Positions 17,379 through 27,586 are shown, numbered from the stretch's first letter. The stretch is DNA of 64,000 nucleotides from Commensalibacter intestini A911 (GCF_000231445.1 NZ_AGFR01000007.1:412139-476138), one strand, 5' to 3'. Notes: generated by a model not told the origin, from the sequence alone. Translations and numbers: made by a program.

Positions 17379-19160
17379 CTAATTAGCACTTTTGAGAACA
17401 ACCTGATCAGCAGCTTGATATTTAAAAGAAATATTATCAAAATTAGTTGTATTCATATACACGACAGGAACAAATTGACCTGTAATATTATAATAATCCT
17501 GTTGATATTTTTGCGCTTCTGTTAACCCTGTAGTATCTATATAGAAAAACGCTTGTAACGGCAAAACTTCTGGGTTAGTTGTTTGACCATTTGCACTTGT
17601 TGCTGGGGTTTTAACTACCACTTCGTTAGAACCATATTGTGGATATGCTGAAGATGTATCATAAACCATATTATGCGCTTTAATTGATTGAATAAACGCA
17701 TCTGCTGTATTATGACCGCAATTAGAAACATCAAATGCACATTGATGTTCAAATATCCCATACCCACTTACGTCATTATTCGTAAAATGTTTATACCAAC
17801 TATCTGCATCATTAATTCCTTGTTGCTGACACTCAACACTTGTTGTAGGATAAACAGTTGTAGAACCACATCGACCATATGATCTGTTATCAGATTGTCC
17901 TACAGCTGGAAAAATACAGGATACTTTTGCGCTTTTTTTACTTGTTGGCACCAACTGTGAAGGATAATAAATAAATCCAGAATGTCTATTAGGCTGCATA
18001 AAATTCTTGATTTTTATATCTTTGCGAAAATAGGCAAAAGACATACCATCATATTGAATAGATTTTTCGTTTGGATCCCAATTATGAACCCCACTAGAAT
18101 ATGAAGTTTGTCGTAACAATATTCCAGAACACTGATAAGCGGGATTATTTTTTGATCCACAATCCTCCACAATATTATTATAATTTGTATTTAAATTATC
18201 CGCGATAAATTGATCTATATCATTATAAATAAATTGATCTTTATCATTATATGAGTAAGAAACATCAAAAGCACTTTTAACAGCTAGCCTTACAATAGGC
18301 ACAAAAAGCCCCGTTACTCTATAATAGTCTTTTTGAATAAATTGAGCTCTTAATAAATCCTCATTTTTACTATAAAAAAAAGCTTGAATAGGTAACTGAT
18401 CAGGATTATTACTTAATTGTTTTTCTTTTTGTACATTATCTTCCGTATAATAATACATATAAGTTGGCCAAGCTTTAAGTTGAAGCTCCGGGTATCCATA
18501 CTCTGTATATCCTGACTGTGTGTCTGCAACTTCATTATGAGCTTTAATAGCCTCATTAAATGCAGCAGCTATATTCGTCATTTTTTTTGTCATATCAAAA
18601 GCACATTGATTCTGAAAAACACCAGCATATTGAATTTCTGGATTAGCAAAATGTTGATGCCACTCCTCAGCTGTATAAATATTCTGCTCCTGACAACGCT
18701 GGCTAGTTTTAGGATAAGCCGTTGATACACCACAACCACCGTCAGGCCTTGTATCAGACCAACCATCAATTGGAAATATACATGATGTTTCAACATTACT
18801 TTTCGTTTGAGGCTTTTGTTCGGGTGGATAAAAAATCATACCCGTCGTTTGACCACCAGTAGTATTAACCTGTTTACTGTAATTAACATCTTTACGTAAG
18901 TAAATAAAAGAAACACCGCCACGTTCTATTGATTTTGGGCTAGGATCCCACGCATGATAATTTGTTGTAGCATTTGCATAACGCACTATATTCCCTGAAC
19001 ATAAATATCCAGGACTATTCTCAGATCCACAATTATCAATCACTTTATTATAATTTGTATTTAAATCATCAGCAACATTAGCTTTAGCCTCTTGCTGCAA
19101 ATGAAAACTCAATATTGCACCTAACACAGATGCTACGGATACTACATAACGTAATTTCAT
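17379..19160 (-). CDS. Secreted halovibrin-like protein, two tandem domains (copy 2)
   Basis: 593 aa with the same signal peptide type (SVLGAILSFHLQQEAKA). First domain about 30-310, second about 325-585. The join between domains contains a small internal repeat (FIYNDIDQFIADNLN) that looks like a local duplication at the domain boundary. All family cysteines are present (CGSENSPGYLCSG, CIFPIDGWSDTRPDGGCG, CQEQNIYTAEEWHQHF, QCAFDM; second domain likewise). A transcript would run leftwards into copy 1 after a gap of about 150 AT-rich bases. Function unknown. Confidence 0.65.
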   Translation of the reverse strand: MKLRYVVSVASVLGAILSFHLQQEAKANVADDLNTNYNKVIDNCGSENSPGYLCSGNIVRYANATTNYHAWDPSPKSIERGGVSFIYLRKDVNYSKQVNTTGGQTTGMIFYPPEQKPQTKSNVETSCIFPIDGWSDTRPDGGCGVSTAYPKTSQRCQEQNIYTAEEWHQHFANPEIQYAGVFQNQCAFDMTKKMTNIAAAFNEAIKAHNEVADTQSGYTEYGYPELQLKAWPTYMYYYTEDNVQKEKQLSNNPDQLPIQAFFYSKNEDLLRAQFIQKDYYRVTGLFVPIVRLAVKSAFDVSYSYNDKDQFIYNDIDQFIADNLNTNYNNIVEDCGSKNNPAYQCSGILLRQTSYSSGVHNWDPNEKSIQYDGMSFAYFRKDIKIKNFMQPNRHSGFIYYPSQLVPTSKKSAKVSCIFPAVGQSDNRSYGRCGSTTVYPTTSVECQQQGINDADSWYKHFTNNDVSGYGIFEHQCAFDVSNCGHNTADAFIQSIKAHNMVYDTSSAYPQYGSNEVVVKTPATSANGQTTNPEVLPLQAFFYIDTTGLTEAQKYQQDYYNITGQFVPVVYMNTTNFDNISFKYQAADQVVLKSAN

Positions 19161-19316
19161 TCTATAACAATCCTATTAATCCATAAAGACACCTATAGCC
19201 CACTTTCACAAAGCATCTAAACCTGTCTTTTATTCAAATAAAAATGTATTTGTTATCAAAAAGTGCAATCAATATTGAGAGCACTATTCCAAAAAAGTTC
19301 AATAAGAAGTAAAAAA

Positions 19317-20078
19317 CTATTGATTATTTTGATTGTAACTATCTGTTTGGTCAGCTTTATTATAAGTATAAGTGACTTTACCTGTGGTTGTATCAAGATC
19401 GAATTGAACAACAGGAACATAAGTACCAGTTGCTTCTAAATAATCTTTTTGATAGCCTTGAGCTTCCGTTAATCCTGTTGCATTTGTATAGAAAAAAGCT
19501 TCAATTGGTAATGATTTAGGATTATCAATATTATAAGATACATTACCGTTAGCATCTGTAACCTTATTATACGCAGGCACCCCTAAAATTAACTCATCAT
19601 AATTGGCACTTCCTCTTGCTGTTTGTAATAGTTTTTGCCCATCAATCACAGCTTTAAAAATATTCCCTAAATTTGACTCATTACTAGCTAAACTAAATCC
19701 ACATTGATGCTGTAATCTATCTTTATCTACATCTGGGATCGCTGCAAAATGATCATACCATTCCTGACCTGTGATAATCCCTTGCTCTTGACAAGGTTGA
19801 CTATCAGTAGGGTATTTTACCGTTGCACCACAAGCATCATTTTCACCATTGGTGTAGCGTCGATCTGTATAACCATCCACAGGATAAGCGCATCGAATAC
19901 TATTCACATCTTTTGCTAAAGGTTTTTCTTGAGTTGGATAATAAACTAATCCTGATGTTTTATCTTTAAATGATTTATCAAGTGGAAGATCTTGACGTAC
20001 ATACATAAAATATACGCCTTTTCTGCCCACAGCTGCTGGACTTGGATCCCAATCTTTTAAAGATGCTTTTTTTATTAT
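19317..20078 (-). pseudogene. Truncated halovibrin-like gene (copy 3, headless)
   Basis: The frame begins abruptly after a TAG at 20079-20081 and reads ASLKDWDPSPAAVGRKGVYF, i.e. it joins the family domain at the WDPSP motif. The signal peptide and the first about 50 mature residues (NYN, NCGS, CSG) are missing, and the only possible start is a GTG inside the domain. The remainder is intact: GLVYYPTQEKP, CAYPVDGYTDRRY, CQEQGIITGQEWYDHF, QCGFSL, LPIEAFFYTNATGLTEAQ. Without export it should be non-functional, though it could recombine with the neighbouring copies. Confidence 0.7.
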
Positions 20079-20182
20079 CTACATTGATATGACGATATAA
20101 TGAGAAGCTCTCTTTTCAAAAATAGAGAGCATTTTAAAATCAATTTATTTAACAATTACTTAATATTAAATAATATTAAAAA

Positions 20183-21904
20183 TTAATTATTATTCACAAC
20201 CTGATCAGCTGCTTTATATTCAAAAGAAATATTATTCAAATCAGTTGTATTCATATACACAACGGGAACAACTTTACTTGTCGTATTATAATAATCCTGT
20301 TGATATTTTTGTGCTTCTGTTAATCCAGTAGCATTTTGATAGTAAAATGCTTGTAAAGGCAACAACTCTGGATGAACACTTTTACCATTAGCATCAGTTT
20401 CTTGAGTTCCGACAATCACTTCATTTGTACCGTACTCTGAAACATTTGCCTGCATGTTATAAATCTGGTTATGTGCCTTAATAGATTGTAAAAATGCATT
20501 TGCTGTATCTTGTCCACAATGAGACACATCAAACCCACATTGATGATAAAAACCAGCATCTCCAGCTACAGACATAAAATGTGTATACCACTCTTCTGCT
20601 GTATTAATATTTTGTTGTTGGCACTCTGTACTAGCTTGAGGATAACTAAAAGAACCTCCACATCGACCGTAAGATCTATAATCTGTCTTTCCTCCTACAG
20701 GGAATGCACAAGATACTTCTGTACTATCTGCTCCACTTTGTACTTGTTGAGAGGGATAATAAATAAATCCTGAGCTTCTATTAGAATGTAAGAAATTTTT
20801 AAAATGAATATCTTTACGTAAATATGAAAAAGAAATACCACCATATTGAATAGACTTTGCGTTTGGATCCCATACATGGGAAGAACTAGAGTAAGATGCT
20901 TGACGAAATAAAATTCCAGAACATTCATAGGCTGGTTTCTTTTTAGATCCGCAATTATCAACAATGTTATTATAATTCACATTTAACTCATCTGCAATTG
21001 TAACACCACGATCTTGTGGATGATATGAAAAAGAGATATTCGCTGTATCATCATTATTTAACTCTACAATTGGTATAATAATTTTAGCTGTTTTATAGTA
21101 ATCTTGTTGATAATATTGCGCGTCAGCTAAACCACTCTTACCGTCTTTATTCATGTAAAAAAATGCTTGGATAGGTAATTTTTCTGGATTATCAATTATA
21201 TTCTTCGCATTTAAAGGCCATAACTTCATCAACAACTCATTATATGAGGCATGATTAAGCCCATCATTCTCATAATGAAACACTTTGCGAATTGCTTTTA
21301 AATCTTCATCAAAAATTGTTGCTGTATTTGGTGTTCCAGCAGACATCGTAAAACTACATTGATGTTGATACTGATTATTACTATTTTGAGTAACAGACAT
21401 AAAATGTGTATACCATGCATCAGCCGTATAAATACCTTGATCTTGGCAAGGTCCACTTCCTGCGGACCATCCTGTTGCTCCACAACCATTTTCACGTCCA
21501 TTAATCGTAAAACCATCGGTTGGAAATGCACATCTAACTTCTGATGCATCAGTCGAAGATGGTTTCTGCATATTAGGATAATAAATAATCCCAGATAAAT
21601 GGCCTGCAAATCTTAAATCAACCTTAATATCATGACGTAAATAAGTAAAAGAAATACCTTTCGCTACATTAATGGAATTCGGACTTGGATCCCAAACATG
21701 ATAGCTCGTAGATGCTGATGTCAATCGCACCAAATTACCAGAACATTCATAGGCGGGACTAGTATCTGAACCGCAATTATTAACAATATTGTTATAATTT
21801 TTATTTAAATCATCAGCAACATTGGCTTTTGCCTCTTGCTGCAAATTAAAACTCAGTATTGCACCTAAAATAGATGCTACTGAAACTACATTATGTAATT
21901 TCAT
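20183..21904 (-). CDS. Secreted halovibrin-like protein, two tandem domains (copy 4)
   Basis: 573 aa with the signal peptide SILGAILSFNLQQEAKA, identical over this stretch to copy 1. Domains at about 30-300 and 305-570. The second domain and C-terminus (TGLTEAQKYQQDYYNTT, NNISFEYKAADQVV) are almost the same as copy 1, marking these two as the closest pair. It is the first cargo gene after the portal on the minus strand. A terminator-like hairpin at 21946-21970 sits between portal and this gene, so it probably has its own promoter and may be expressed from the prophage independently of late genes. Confidence 0.65.
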   Translation of the reverse strand: MKLHNVVSVASILGAILSFNLQQEAKANVADDLNKNYNNIVNNCGSDTSPAYECSGNLVRLTSASTSYHVWDPSPNSINVAKGISFTYLRHDIKVDLRFAGHLSGIIYYPNMQKPSSTDASEVRCAFPTDGFTINGRENGCGATGWSAGSGPCQDQGIYTADAWYTHFMSVTQNSNNQYQHQCSFTMSAGTPNTATIFDEDLKAIRKVFHYENDGLNHASYNELLMKLWPLNAKNIIDNPEKLPIQAFFYMNKDGKSGLADAQYYQQDYYKTAKIIIPIVELNNDDTANISFSYHPQDRGVTIADELNVNYNNIVDNCGSKKKPAYECSGILFRQASYSSSSHVWDPNAKSIQYGGISFSYLRKDIHFKNFLHSNRSSGFIYYPSQQVQSGADSTEVSCAFPVGGKTDYRSYGRCGGSFSYPQASTECQQQNINTAEEWYTHFMSVAGDAGFYHQCGFDVSHCGQDTANAFLQSIKAHNQIYNMQANVSEYGTNEVIVGTQETDANGKSVHPELLPLQAFYYQNATGLTEAQKYQQDYYNTTSKVVPVVYMNTTDLNNISFEYKAADQVVNNN

Positions 21905-21945
21905 TCGTAACCCTTATTATATATATTTTGTAAAATAAAAAACAT

Positions 21946-21970
21946 AAAAAAAGCTCCCATTAAGGAGCTT
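21946..21970 (-). terminator. Intrinsic terminator after portal gene
   Basis: Minus-strand AGCTCC, a 6-base loop and GGAGCT followed by seven T, about 30 bases after the portal stop. Confidence 0.65.
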
Positions 21971-21999
21971 CTAAAGGCGTTTTTTATATAGATAAAAAT

Positions 22000-23373
22000 C
22001 TAGAAATTTTTGTGACTAATAATTTCTTTAATTTTCTTGGTATCTATTGCGCCTATACCTAAATAATCAGCGAGTACCTTAGCAGTATTCACATCAACTT
22101 GCGATTGTTGAACCTCGTCTAATTGCCATAATGAATTGAATTCAAAGGTAATATTTTTATCAATCAAACCAAACAAATGAAGCTGTACGATTTTTAAGAT
22201 TGTATCAATTGGTTGGCGTAATACTGACTGTTGCAATGCAGAAATTTTGTCATAAAAACAGCGTATTTCTCCATCAGAAGATGCATTCAATCCTGATGGT
22301 GTAATTCCTAATAATTTCACCAAAGGAATACCAGAAATGGACGCTAGATGTTCTTGGGATTGCGCTTGTAATTTGTCCAATCCTGATAAAGGTGTTGCAA
22401 TATTTTCTAAATCTTCGCTATCTTTATCAACAATTTGTAATCCACGATTATCACGATAAGCAGCCATCAACTCTGCCCTTTTACTAAGTTCTTCACATCC
22501 TGGGCTTAATAATTGAGATAAATCCGTTTTTAAAATCATTGTTGAAAAAGATTTAATTAAATCTGCTACAGATTGACGTGTGCGCAACCAATTATCAACA
22601 TAAGGTTTACACATAAATGCTAAAGGTACACCACCAAAATTATATGCAGGTTTAAGAATATCTGGAACAGGTTGAGAAATCATTGAAATCATACGAGACG
22701 CATGAATTTGCTGCCCTAAAACCCACCATAAAGAAGGCTTATAAAAATCATCACTAAAAGGATCCATTGCATCATAACTCACAGGCGTTACCCATGTTGG
22801 ATCTAACAATTTAATTGACTTTAACTCACCCTTTTTAATCTTTTTAGGGGTTAAAAATAATGGGCTCATTTTTTCTTCAGGATCATTTTGAGCCGTTTGT
22901 AAATCAATATATAAAAAAGACTGCCCAAAATAGCCTTCGGTACAAAGTGCTTTACGTAATAATCCTTGTACATCCAATCTTTCAAATTCAGCATTGATTT
23001 GAGCTATTCTCTCATCATAATTTGCAAATTTATCTAAGCTTTTAATCTTAATCCACTGTCTTGTTGCCTCTTCTGCTCTGGTTTCCACCACCATACGATA
23101 TTCACCACGCAAAGAAAGTTGTGCAAGATAAGGATAGCCTGGAAAACCAATACCTTCTTCAAATAAGGTTGTCATTGGATCATTCGTCACATTAAAATTA
23201 CGAAATTGATCTGTAAAAATACTATCACTGACCAACAAATGATCTGCATCATCTCCTTCGCCAATAATTCCTTCTGGAACTTCATAAGGCGCAAAAAGAT
23301 CTTGCTTATTAATTGGATCATTTTGTTTAGATTCAGAAATATAAATTTCTCTTAATTTACTTTTTTTAACCAT
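22000..23373 (-). CDS. Phage portal protein (DUF1073-like)
   Basis: About 457 aa from the ATG at 23371-23373; a longer frame needs a TTG. The sequence has GYPYLAQLSLRGEYRMVVETRAEEATRQW near residue 65, YFGQSFLYIDLQ, then SGIPLVKLLGITPSGLNASSDGE, the conserved portal motif after which the chain switches into the clip and crown helices (ISALQQSVLRQPI). This matches DUF1073-type portals. Dodecamers form the DNA channel at one capsid vertex. Position right after the large terminase is standard. Confidence 0.8.
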   Translation of the reverse strand: MVKKSKLREIYISESKQNDPINKQDLFAPYEVPEGIIGEGDDADHLLVSDSIFTDQFRNFNVTNDPMTTLFEEGIGFPGYPYLAQLSLRGEYRMVVETRAEEATRQWIKIKSLDKFANYDERIAQINAEFERLDVQGLLRKALCTEGYFGQSFLYIDLQTAQNDPEEKMSPLFLTPKKIKKGELKSIKLLDPTWVTPVSYDAMDPFSDDFYKPSLWWVLGQQIHASRMISMISQPVPDILKPAYNFGGVPLAFMCKPYVDNWLRTRQSVADLIKSFSTMILKTDLSQLLSPGCEELSKRAELMAAYRDNRGLQIVDKDSEDLENIATPLSGLDKLQAQSQEHLASISGIPLVKLLGITPSGLNASSDGEIRCFYDKISALQQSVLRQPIDTILKIVQLHLFGLIDKNITFEFNSLWQLDEVQQSQVDVNTAKVLADYLGIGAIDTKKIKEIISHKNF

Positions 23374-23440
23374 TATTTGTTTTCTCAACTATTTTTAATA
23401 TCGCAGAACACAAAGATAGAGTTTTTGAAAAATCACAAAA

Positions 23441-24892
23441 CTACTTTGAAATTGTTAATAAATTTGCAAAAGAAGGCATTTTGGGTAAGCCTTTTTTGAT
23501 TGCTATAAATGCAAAAGCCCCGGATGCTGCATCGACTTGATCATCATGCCCACCTTTGGGGAAACAACTTAATTCTTCTAAGAAAGATCTATTCCAAGAA
23601 GCTCTTATGAGAGCAACATTTCCCATATTTATTTGAGCAGCAAAAGGATCTGCTCGGGTTGCTTTATCCCCTGTTTCTCTGACAGATTGAATTTTATAAC
23701 CTGCCAGTAATTTTGTATAATATTGAACCTGCGCAACACCTGCTTGTCCAGGATCTTGAGGTAAAATAATACGCACATCATATCCATCCTGACTAGCCAC
23801 TGCCATGACTGTTTTTTCAACCTCATCAGGACCGCCACGAAAACGAACAACGTCTAGGATTGTATAGCCACCATCTTCATTACGTTGCATTTTAACGCCG
23901 GCCGTCCAGTCTGGATCATAACTGCCAATTGCTTTACTTGCAGCGAAATCCCACCGCCTTACTATTTGAACGGCTTTAGAAGGCACATCCACAATAGGTA
24001 CTTTTTGCGTCTTAAAAAATGTACCCGTTGATAACGTCGGTACACCTTGATACAAAGACATCCAATCACGCTCTCCCACTGCTTTTTCAATTTGAGTAAG
24101 CTCTTTATCTCCAAAAGCTTCAGCCCATAAAGGCTTATTCACTGCCCTACCTAAAGGATCATTTTCCATTGCTCTGGCAGGTAAATGTAAAATATCCCAA
24201 ACTTCTCCGGTGCCATTTTCCATTTCATTGATTAAACGCCCCGCAAGATCATCGACGTGCCAGCGCGTTAACACGAGAATAATCGCACCACCTGGCATAA
24301 TTCTGGTTCTTAAAACAGACTTATACCAATCCCACACATTTTCTCTTACCACTGCACTTTCTGCATCTTGTCGATCTTTGACTGGATCATCAATGATGGC
24401 TAAATCACCACCATAACCAGTCATAGACCCACCCACACCAGAAGATAAGAAAATACCACCTTGATTGGTTTCCCACAGATCTTTGGCTTTACTGTCAGAA
24501 GATAAAGAAACTGTTGGAAAAATATTCTTGAACAAAGAAGATGAAACGATATTTCGAACATCTCGTCCAAAGCTATCTGACAATTTTGCAGAGTAACTCG
24601 CAGCAATGAGCTGTTTAGTCGGATTACGTCCTAAAAACCATGCAGCAAAACGTTTAGAAGTAAGCTCACTTTTTCCATGTCGAGGAGGCATAAAAACCAT
24701 TAACCGTGTTATTTTACCTTTTTCGACGGCTTCGAGTTTTTCACACAATAAACGATGATGTGGACCAACAGAATAATCCAGTTTTGTATAAGTAGTAAAA
24801 TCTATTAAATGATTTCTGGCTAAGCCTCGTTTTGTTAACTCATGGAGGGCGGCTTGCCTTGCTTGCGCCGATAAAGATTTGTAGCTCTTCAT
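23441..24892 (-). CDS. Phage terminase large subunit
   Basis: About 483 aa from the ATG at 24890-24892 (GAGGAG 6 bases upstream; a GTG one codon earlier is possible). The packaging ATPase has a Walker A variant PRHGKS at about residues 70-76, Walker B LAIIDDP at about 164-170, and a coupling motif near LVLTRWH. The C-terminal RNase H-like nuclease starts about residue 305 (RRWDFAASKAIGSYDPDW, with the first acidic residue) and ends in HDDQVDAASGAF. It cuts and translocates DNA into the prohead through the portal. The 5' end overlaps the small upstream gene. Confidence 0.9.
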   Translation of the reverse strand: MKSYKSLSAQARQAALHELTKRGLARNHLIDFTTYTKLDYSVGPHHRLLCEKLEAVEKGKITRLMVFMPPRHGKSELTSKRFAAWFLGRNPTKQLIAASYSAKLSDSFGRDVRNIVSSSLFKNIFPTVSLSSDSKAKDLWETNQGGIFLSSGVGGSMTGYGGDLAIIDDPVKDRQDAESAVVRENVWDWYKSVLRTRIMPGGAIILVLTRWHVDDLAGRLINEMENGTGEVWDILHLPARAMENDPLGRAVNKPLWAEAFGDKELTQIEKAVGERDWMSLYQGVPTLSTGTFFKTQKVPIVDVPSKAVQIVRRWDFAASKAIGSYDPDWTAGVKMQRNEDGGYTILDVVRFRGGPDEVEKTVMAVASQDGYDVRIILPQDPGQAGVAQVQYYTKLLAGYKIQSVRETGDKATRADPFAAQINMGNVALIRASWNRSFLEELSCFPKGGHDDQVDAASGAFAFIAIKKGLPKMPSFANLLTISK

Positions 24893-25127
24893 CACTCATC
24901 TCCTCTGGACGCTTTACATTGGTTACTTCTAATTTTGATTCATTTAATTTTGCATGTAAGTAAGGTGCAACTTTATACGCTACGTTTAACGCCAAATCAT
25001 AATTTTCTTCTTCTAGACTTTTATTCATAATAAAAATCATAACCTCTAAAGGTGTTTTTTGCGTTTTTTTTACCATCTTAGATAACCATTGTTTAGAATT
25101 ACCATTATCAATCATTGCTTTTGGCAT
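24840..25127 (-). CDS. Small terminase-like phage protein
   Basis: 95 aa overlapping the start of the large terminase gene by about 50 bases. The pattern TPLEVMIFIMNKSL followed by ALNVAYKVAPYLHAKL resembles the conserved core of short DNA-packaging proteins found directly before large terminases. No HTH can be recognised in so short a protein. Small terminase subunit is therefore the best guess, based on position and this core. Confidence 0.5.
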   Translation of the reverse strand: MPKAMIDNGNSKQWLSKMVKKTQKTPLEVMIFIMNKSLEEENYDLALNVAYKVAPYLHAKLNESKLEVTNVKRPEEMSDEELQIFIGASKASRPP

Positions 25128-25232
25128 CTTAACCCTTAAATAGCTTTTGTGAGCTAATTCGTGCAGTCAAATGCACCATTAGACATCACTCCATAATCAT
25201 CAAAATAATATATTTGCATTCTCAATACTTCT

Positions 25233-25262
25233 CAAAAAAGCGAATGTATTTTTACATTCGCT
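25233..25262 (-). terminator. Intrinsic terminator after GlxA-type regulator
   Basis: Minus-strand AGCGAATGTA, 4-base loop, TACATTCGCT and six T, about 50 bases after the regulator's stop. It separates the cargo gene from the packaging operon. Confidence 0.7.
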
Positions 25263-25310
25263 AATAATCAATTAATGAAATTGCTTTTCTCTATAATTAA
25301 TACATGTAGG

Positions 25311-26288
25311 TTAAAGCACAGAAAAAGCCTGACGATATACATTAGGTTTTAATCCTACGATTTTTATGAATACTTTTGAAAACGCATTATCATCATTATA
25401 ACCAACATTATGCGCAATTTGCTTAACAGACATATCAGTATATTGCAGAAAAACCTGAGATTGCTTTACACGATATCGTTGAACATATTCGGTAATATTT
25501 AATCCTGTTGCTTTTACAAACCGACGCTGTAATGTCCGTATCTTTAATTTTGAAATTTTAGAAAGTGTTTTTAGTGTAATTGGCTCTTTTATTTTTGCTG
25601 TTTCAATCCAACGCTGTACTTTTAAAATATTATTATCTTCATGATCCATTTGCGGTTCAAAAATAGAATAATGCCTTTGCTCTCTTCTATAGGGTTGCAA
25701 TAGGCACATTTTAGAAGTTTCCGCCATGACGGTCGGTCCTAGTAACCGATTAATTAAGCATAATCCCATATCTGCCCAACACATTCCACCACTGGTTGTA
25801 ATGATATCTTTATCATCCACTAATAATTTATCTATTTGAAGTAAAATTTCTGGAAAAAAATTTTTCAAAATATTCCCATACTTCCAATGTGTTGTAACGT
25901 GTCTATTTGTTAACAGCCCAGTATTAGCTAATAAAAAAGCCCCTGTGCAAACAGAGGCTAAAATAGTTCCTTTTTTATAATGAAGCCGTAAAAACTTAAT
26001 ATATCTATCGTCAGTTGAAATCTTTGGGATACCGCTTAAATCCGGGGGAATAATAAGCGCAGAAAAACACTTTTCTTGAGTATAAGATTGTAAGAAAGCA
26101 ATATCAGCATAATTAATCGTATCTTCTAAATTAATAATACTGACCTTTAATTGAGGTAATGATTGCTCCTTAATTGTTTGCCCTATTTGATTAGCAATGA
26201 TGAATAAATCTCTTAAACCTAAAATCGTGGCCTCTTGCGCATTTGGATAACGTAAAATACCAATATGTATTGATTGAATATATGTCAT
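25311..26288 (-). CDS. GlxA-family AraC-type transcriptional regulator
   Basis: 325 aa. Residues about 5-190 form a DJ-1/PfpI-like amidotransferase domain (ILRYPNAQEATILGLRDLF, FSALIIPPDLSGIPK, LASVCTGAFLLANTGLLTNRHVTTHW with the nucleophile-elbow Cys), used as a ligand sensor. Residues about 220-320 are the AraC DNA-binding pair of HTHs (LSKISKLKIRTLQRRF, VKQSQVFLQYTDMSVKQIAHNVGYNDDNAFSKVF). GlxA-type regulators usually control catabolism or detoxification. It lies between terminase and replication genes of the prophage and has its own terminator, so it looks like cargo. Target genes unknown; the divergently placed acid phosphatase is one candidate. Confidence 0.8.
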   Translation of the reverse strand: MTYIQSIHIGILRYPNAQEATILGLRDLFIIANQIGQTIKEQSLPQLKVSIINLEDTINYADIAFLQSYTQEKCFSALIIPPDLSGIPKISTDDRYIKFLRLHYKKGTILASVCTGAFLLANTGLLTNRHVTTHWKYGNILKNFFPEILLQIDKLLVDDKDIITTSGGMCWADMGLCLINRLLGPTVMAETSKMCLLQPYRREQRHYSIFEPQMDHEDNNILKVQRWIETAKIKEPITLKTLSKISKLKIRTLQRRFVKATGLNITEYVQRYRVKQSQVFLQYTDMSVKQIAHNVGYNDDNAFSKVFIKIVGLKPNVYRQAFSVL

Positions 26289-26803
26289 TTTTTCAGCATT
26301 TATAAATGTTAGAGTTATTACTTCAATAAATAAAAAAATAAATTTTCTTTATTTGACTATGTTAAAAGCAAAAAAATAAATACAATTAATTGTATTCTCA
26401 TCTTCTTTGAAGAATGACAGAAACAGTAAAAATATTCCTATTTACAAAAATAAAAATAAAGAACTTTAACTACTAAATAAGAGTATAATCGTCTACACAA
26501 CCTATCATTCATATTTTTGTATAAGTTATATAAAAACTTATGCATGTAATAAGGATTACTTATTCTAATAAAAAATACATCTTTATAAACACTCCTTGTT
26601 CCATTACTAAAATTATATTTCCGAATAAAATATACAAAAATTCATTACGACAATAACATAATTTATGACTTATGTTAAAAAGTTCTATGTATTATATTTT
26701 TTCATTCACCAATAATTTGTTTTTTAAACTTAAAAAATTATGCGTATTATAAACAAGAGACAGTTTTACTTATTTATAATAAAATTCGCTTAAGGAAATT
26801 ATA
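26289..26803. other. AT-rich intergenic region between divergent genes
   Basis: About 515 bases of very AT-rich DNA between the GlxA-type regulator (left) and the acid phosphatase (right), so it should contain both promoters. No open gene, RNA gene or clear repeat seen. Confidence 0.5.
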
Positions 26804-27586
26804 ATGTTGTTTAATAAAACCAAAATTTTTCTACTCGCTAGCAGCTTATTATGCGGTATTACCACAAGCACTTTTGCAGCTGAAAATAATGCCGCCGAAC
26901 ATAATACTATTTTAAAAATCAAACACAGCGAGCCTTATACCTCTTACTTGAAACCAAATGAACTCGCGGATAGCTTGGCACTTTTACCTCCTCCTCCACA
27001 AAAAGATAGCCCAGCTTTTGCCGCAGACCAATTAGCGTATAAAAAAGGACATACCTTAATCAACACTCCTAGATGGGCTTTAGCACAATCAGATGCAAAT
27101 CTGGCAGATAGTAATGTTGGAAAACCTTTTGAAAAAGCTTTGGGAGTTACAATTTCTGAAAAAGATACACCCATTACTTATCATTTAATTAGACAAGTAA
27201 TGGTTGATAGCGGTGTCTTAGGAACTAATCTTGCAAAAGATCATTATAAACGCACTAGACCATTTGTATATTATCATACACAGACCTGTTGGCCTCAAGA
27301 TGATCATCTTCTTAAAAATGATGGTTCCTATCCATCTGGACATTCTGCTTTTGGCTGGTCAACTGCTTTAATTTTGTCTGAAATGTTTCCTCAAAAACAA
27401 AATCAAATTTTACAAAGAGGATATGACTTTGGTGAGAGCCGCGTCATTTGTGGTGCACACTGGCAAAGTGATGTTGACGCTGGCCGCATTATCGGTGCAG
27501 AAGTCGTAGCTAAGTTGCACACCAATCAACAATTTATGCAAGATTTTCAAAAGTCTAAAAAAGAACTAACACAAAAAATGAAGTAA
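26804..27586 (+). CDS. Class A non-specific acid phosphatase (PAP2 family)
   Basis: 260 aa with a Sec signal peptide (LLASSLLCGITTSTFA). The three PAP2 motifs are present in order: K-x6-RP as KDHYKRTRPF, PSGH as GSYPSGHSAF, and SR-x5-H-x3-D as SRVICGAHWQSD. The histidines in the second and third motifs act as general acid and phosphohistidine nucleophile. Length and the upstream LLPPPPQKDSPAFAADQLAY segment match the periplasmic PhoN/PhoC group. It releases phosphate from organic phosphomonoesters. It is on the plus strand, against the prophage late genes, with AAGGAAA before the ATG. Confidence 0.85.
   Translation: MLFNKTKIFLLASSLLCGITTSTFAAENNAAEHNTILKIKHSEPYTSYLKPNELADSLALLPPPPQKDSPAFAADQLAYKKGHTLINTPRWALAQSDANLADSNVGKPFEKALGVTISEKDTPITYHLIRQVMVDSGVLGTNLAKDHYKRTRPFVYYHTQTCWPQDDHLLKNDGSYPSGHSAFGWSTALILSEMFPQKQNQILQRGYDFGESRVICGAHWQSDVDAGRIIGAEVVAKLHTNQQFMQDFQKSKKELTQKMK

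Noticed and set aside
15499..21904. ADP-ribosyltransferase function for the halovibrin-like proteins
   Set aside because: Historic proposal for Vibrio halovibrins only; no recognisable ADP-ribosyltransferase motif is visible here.
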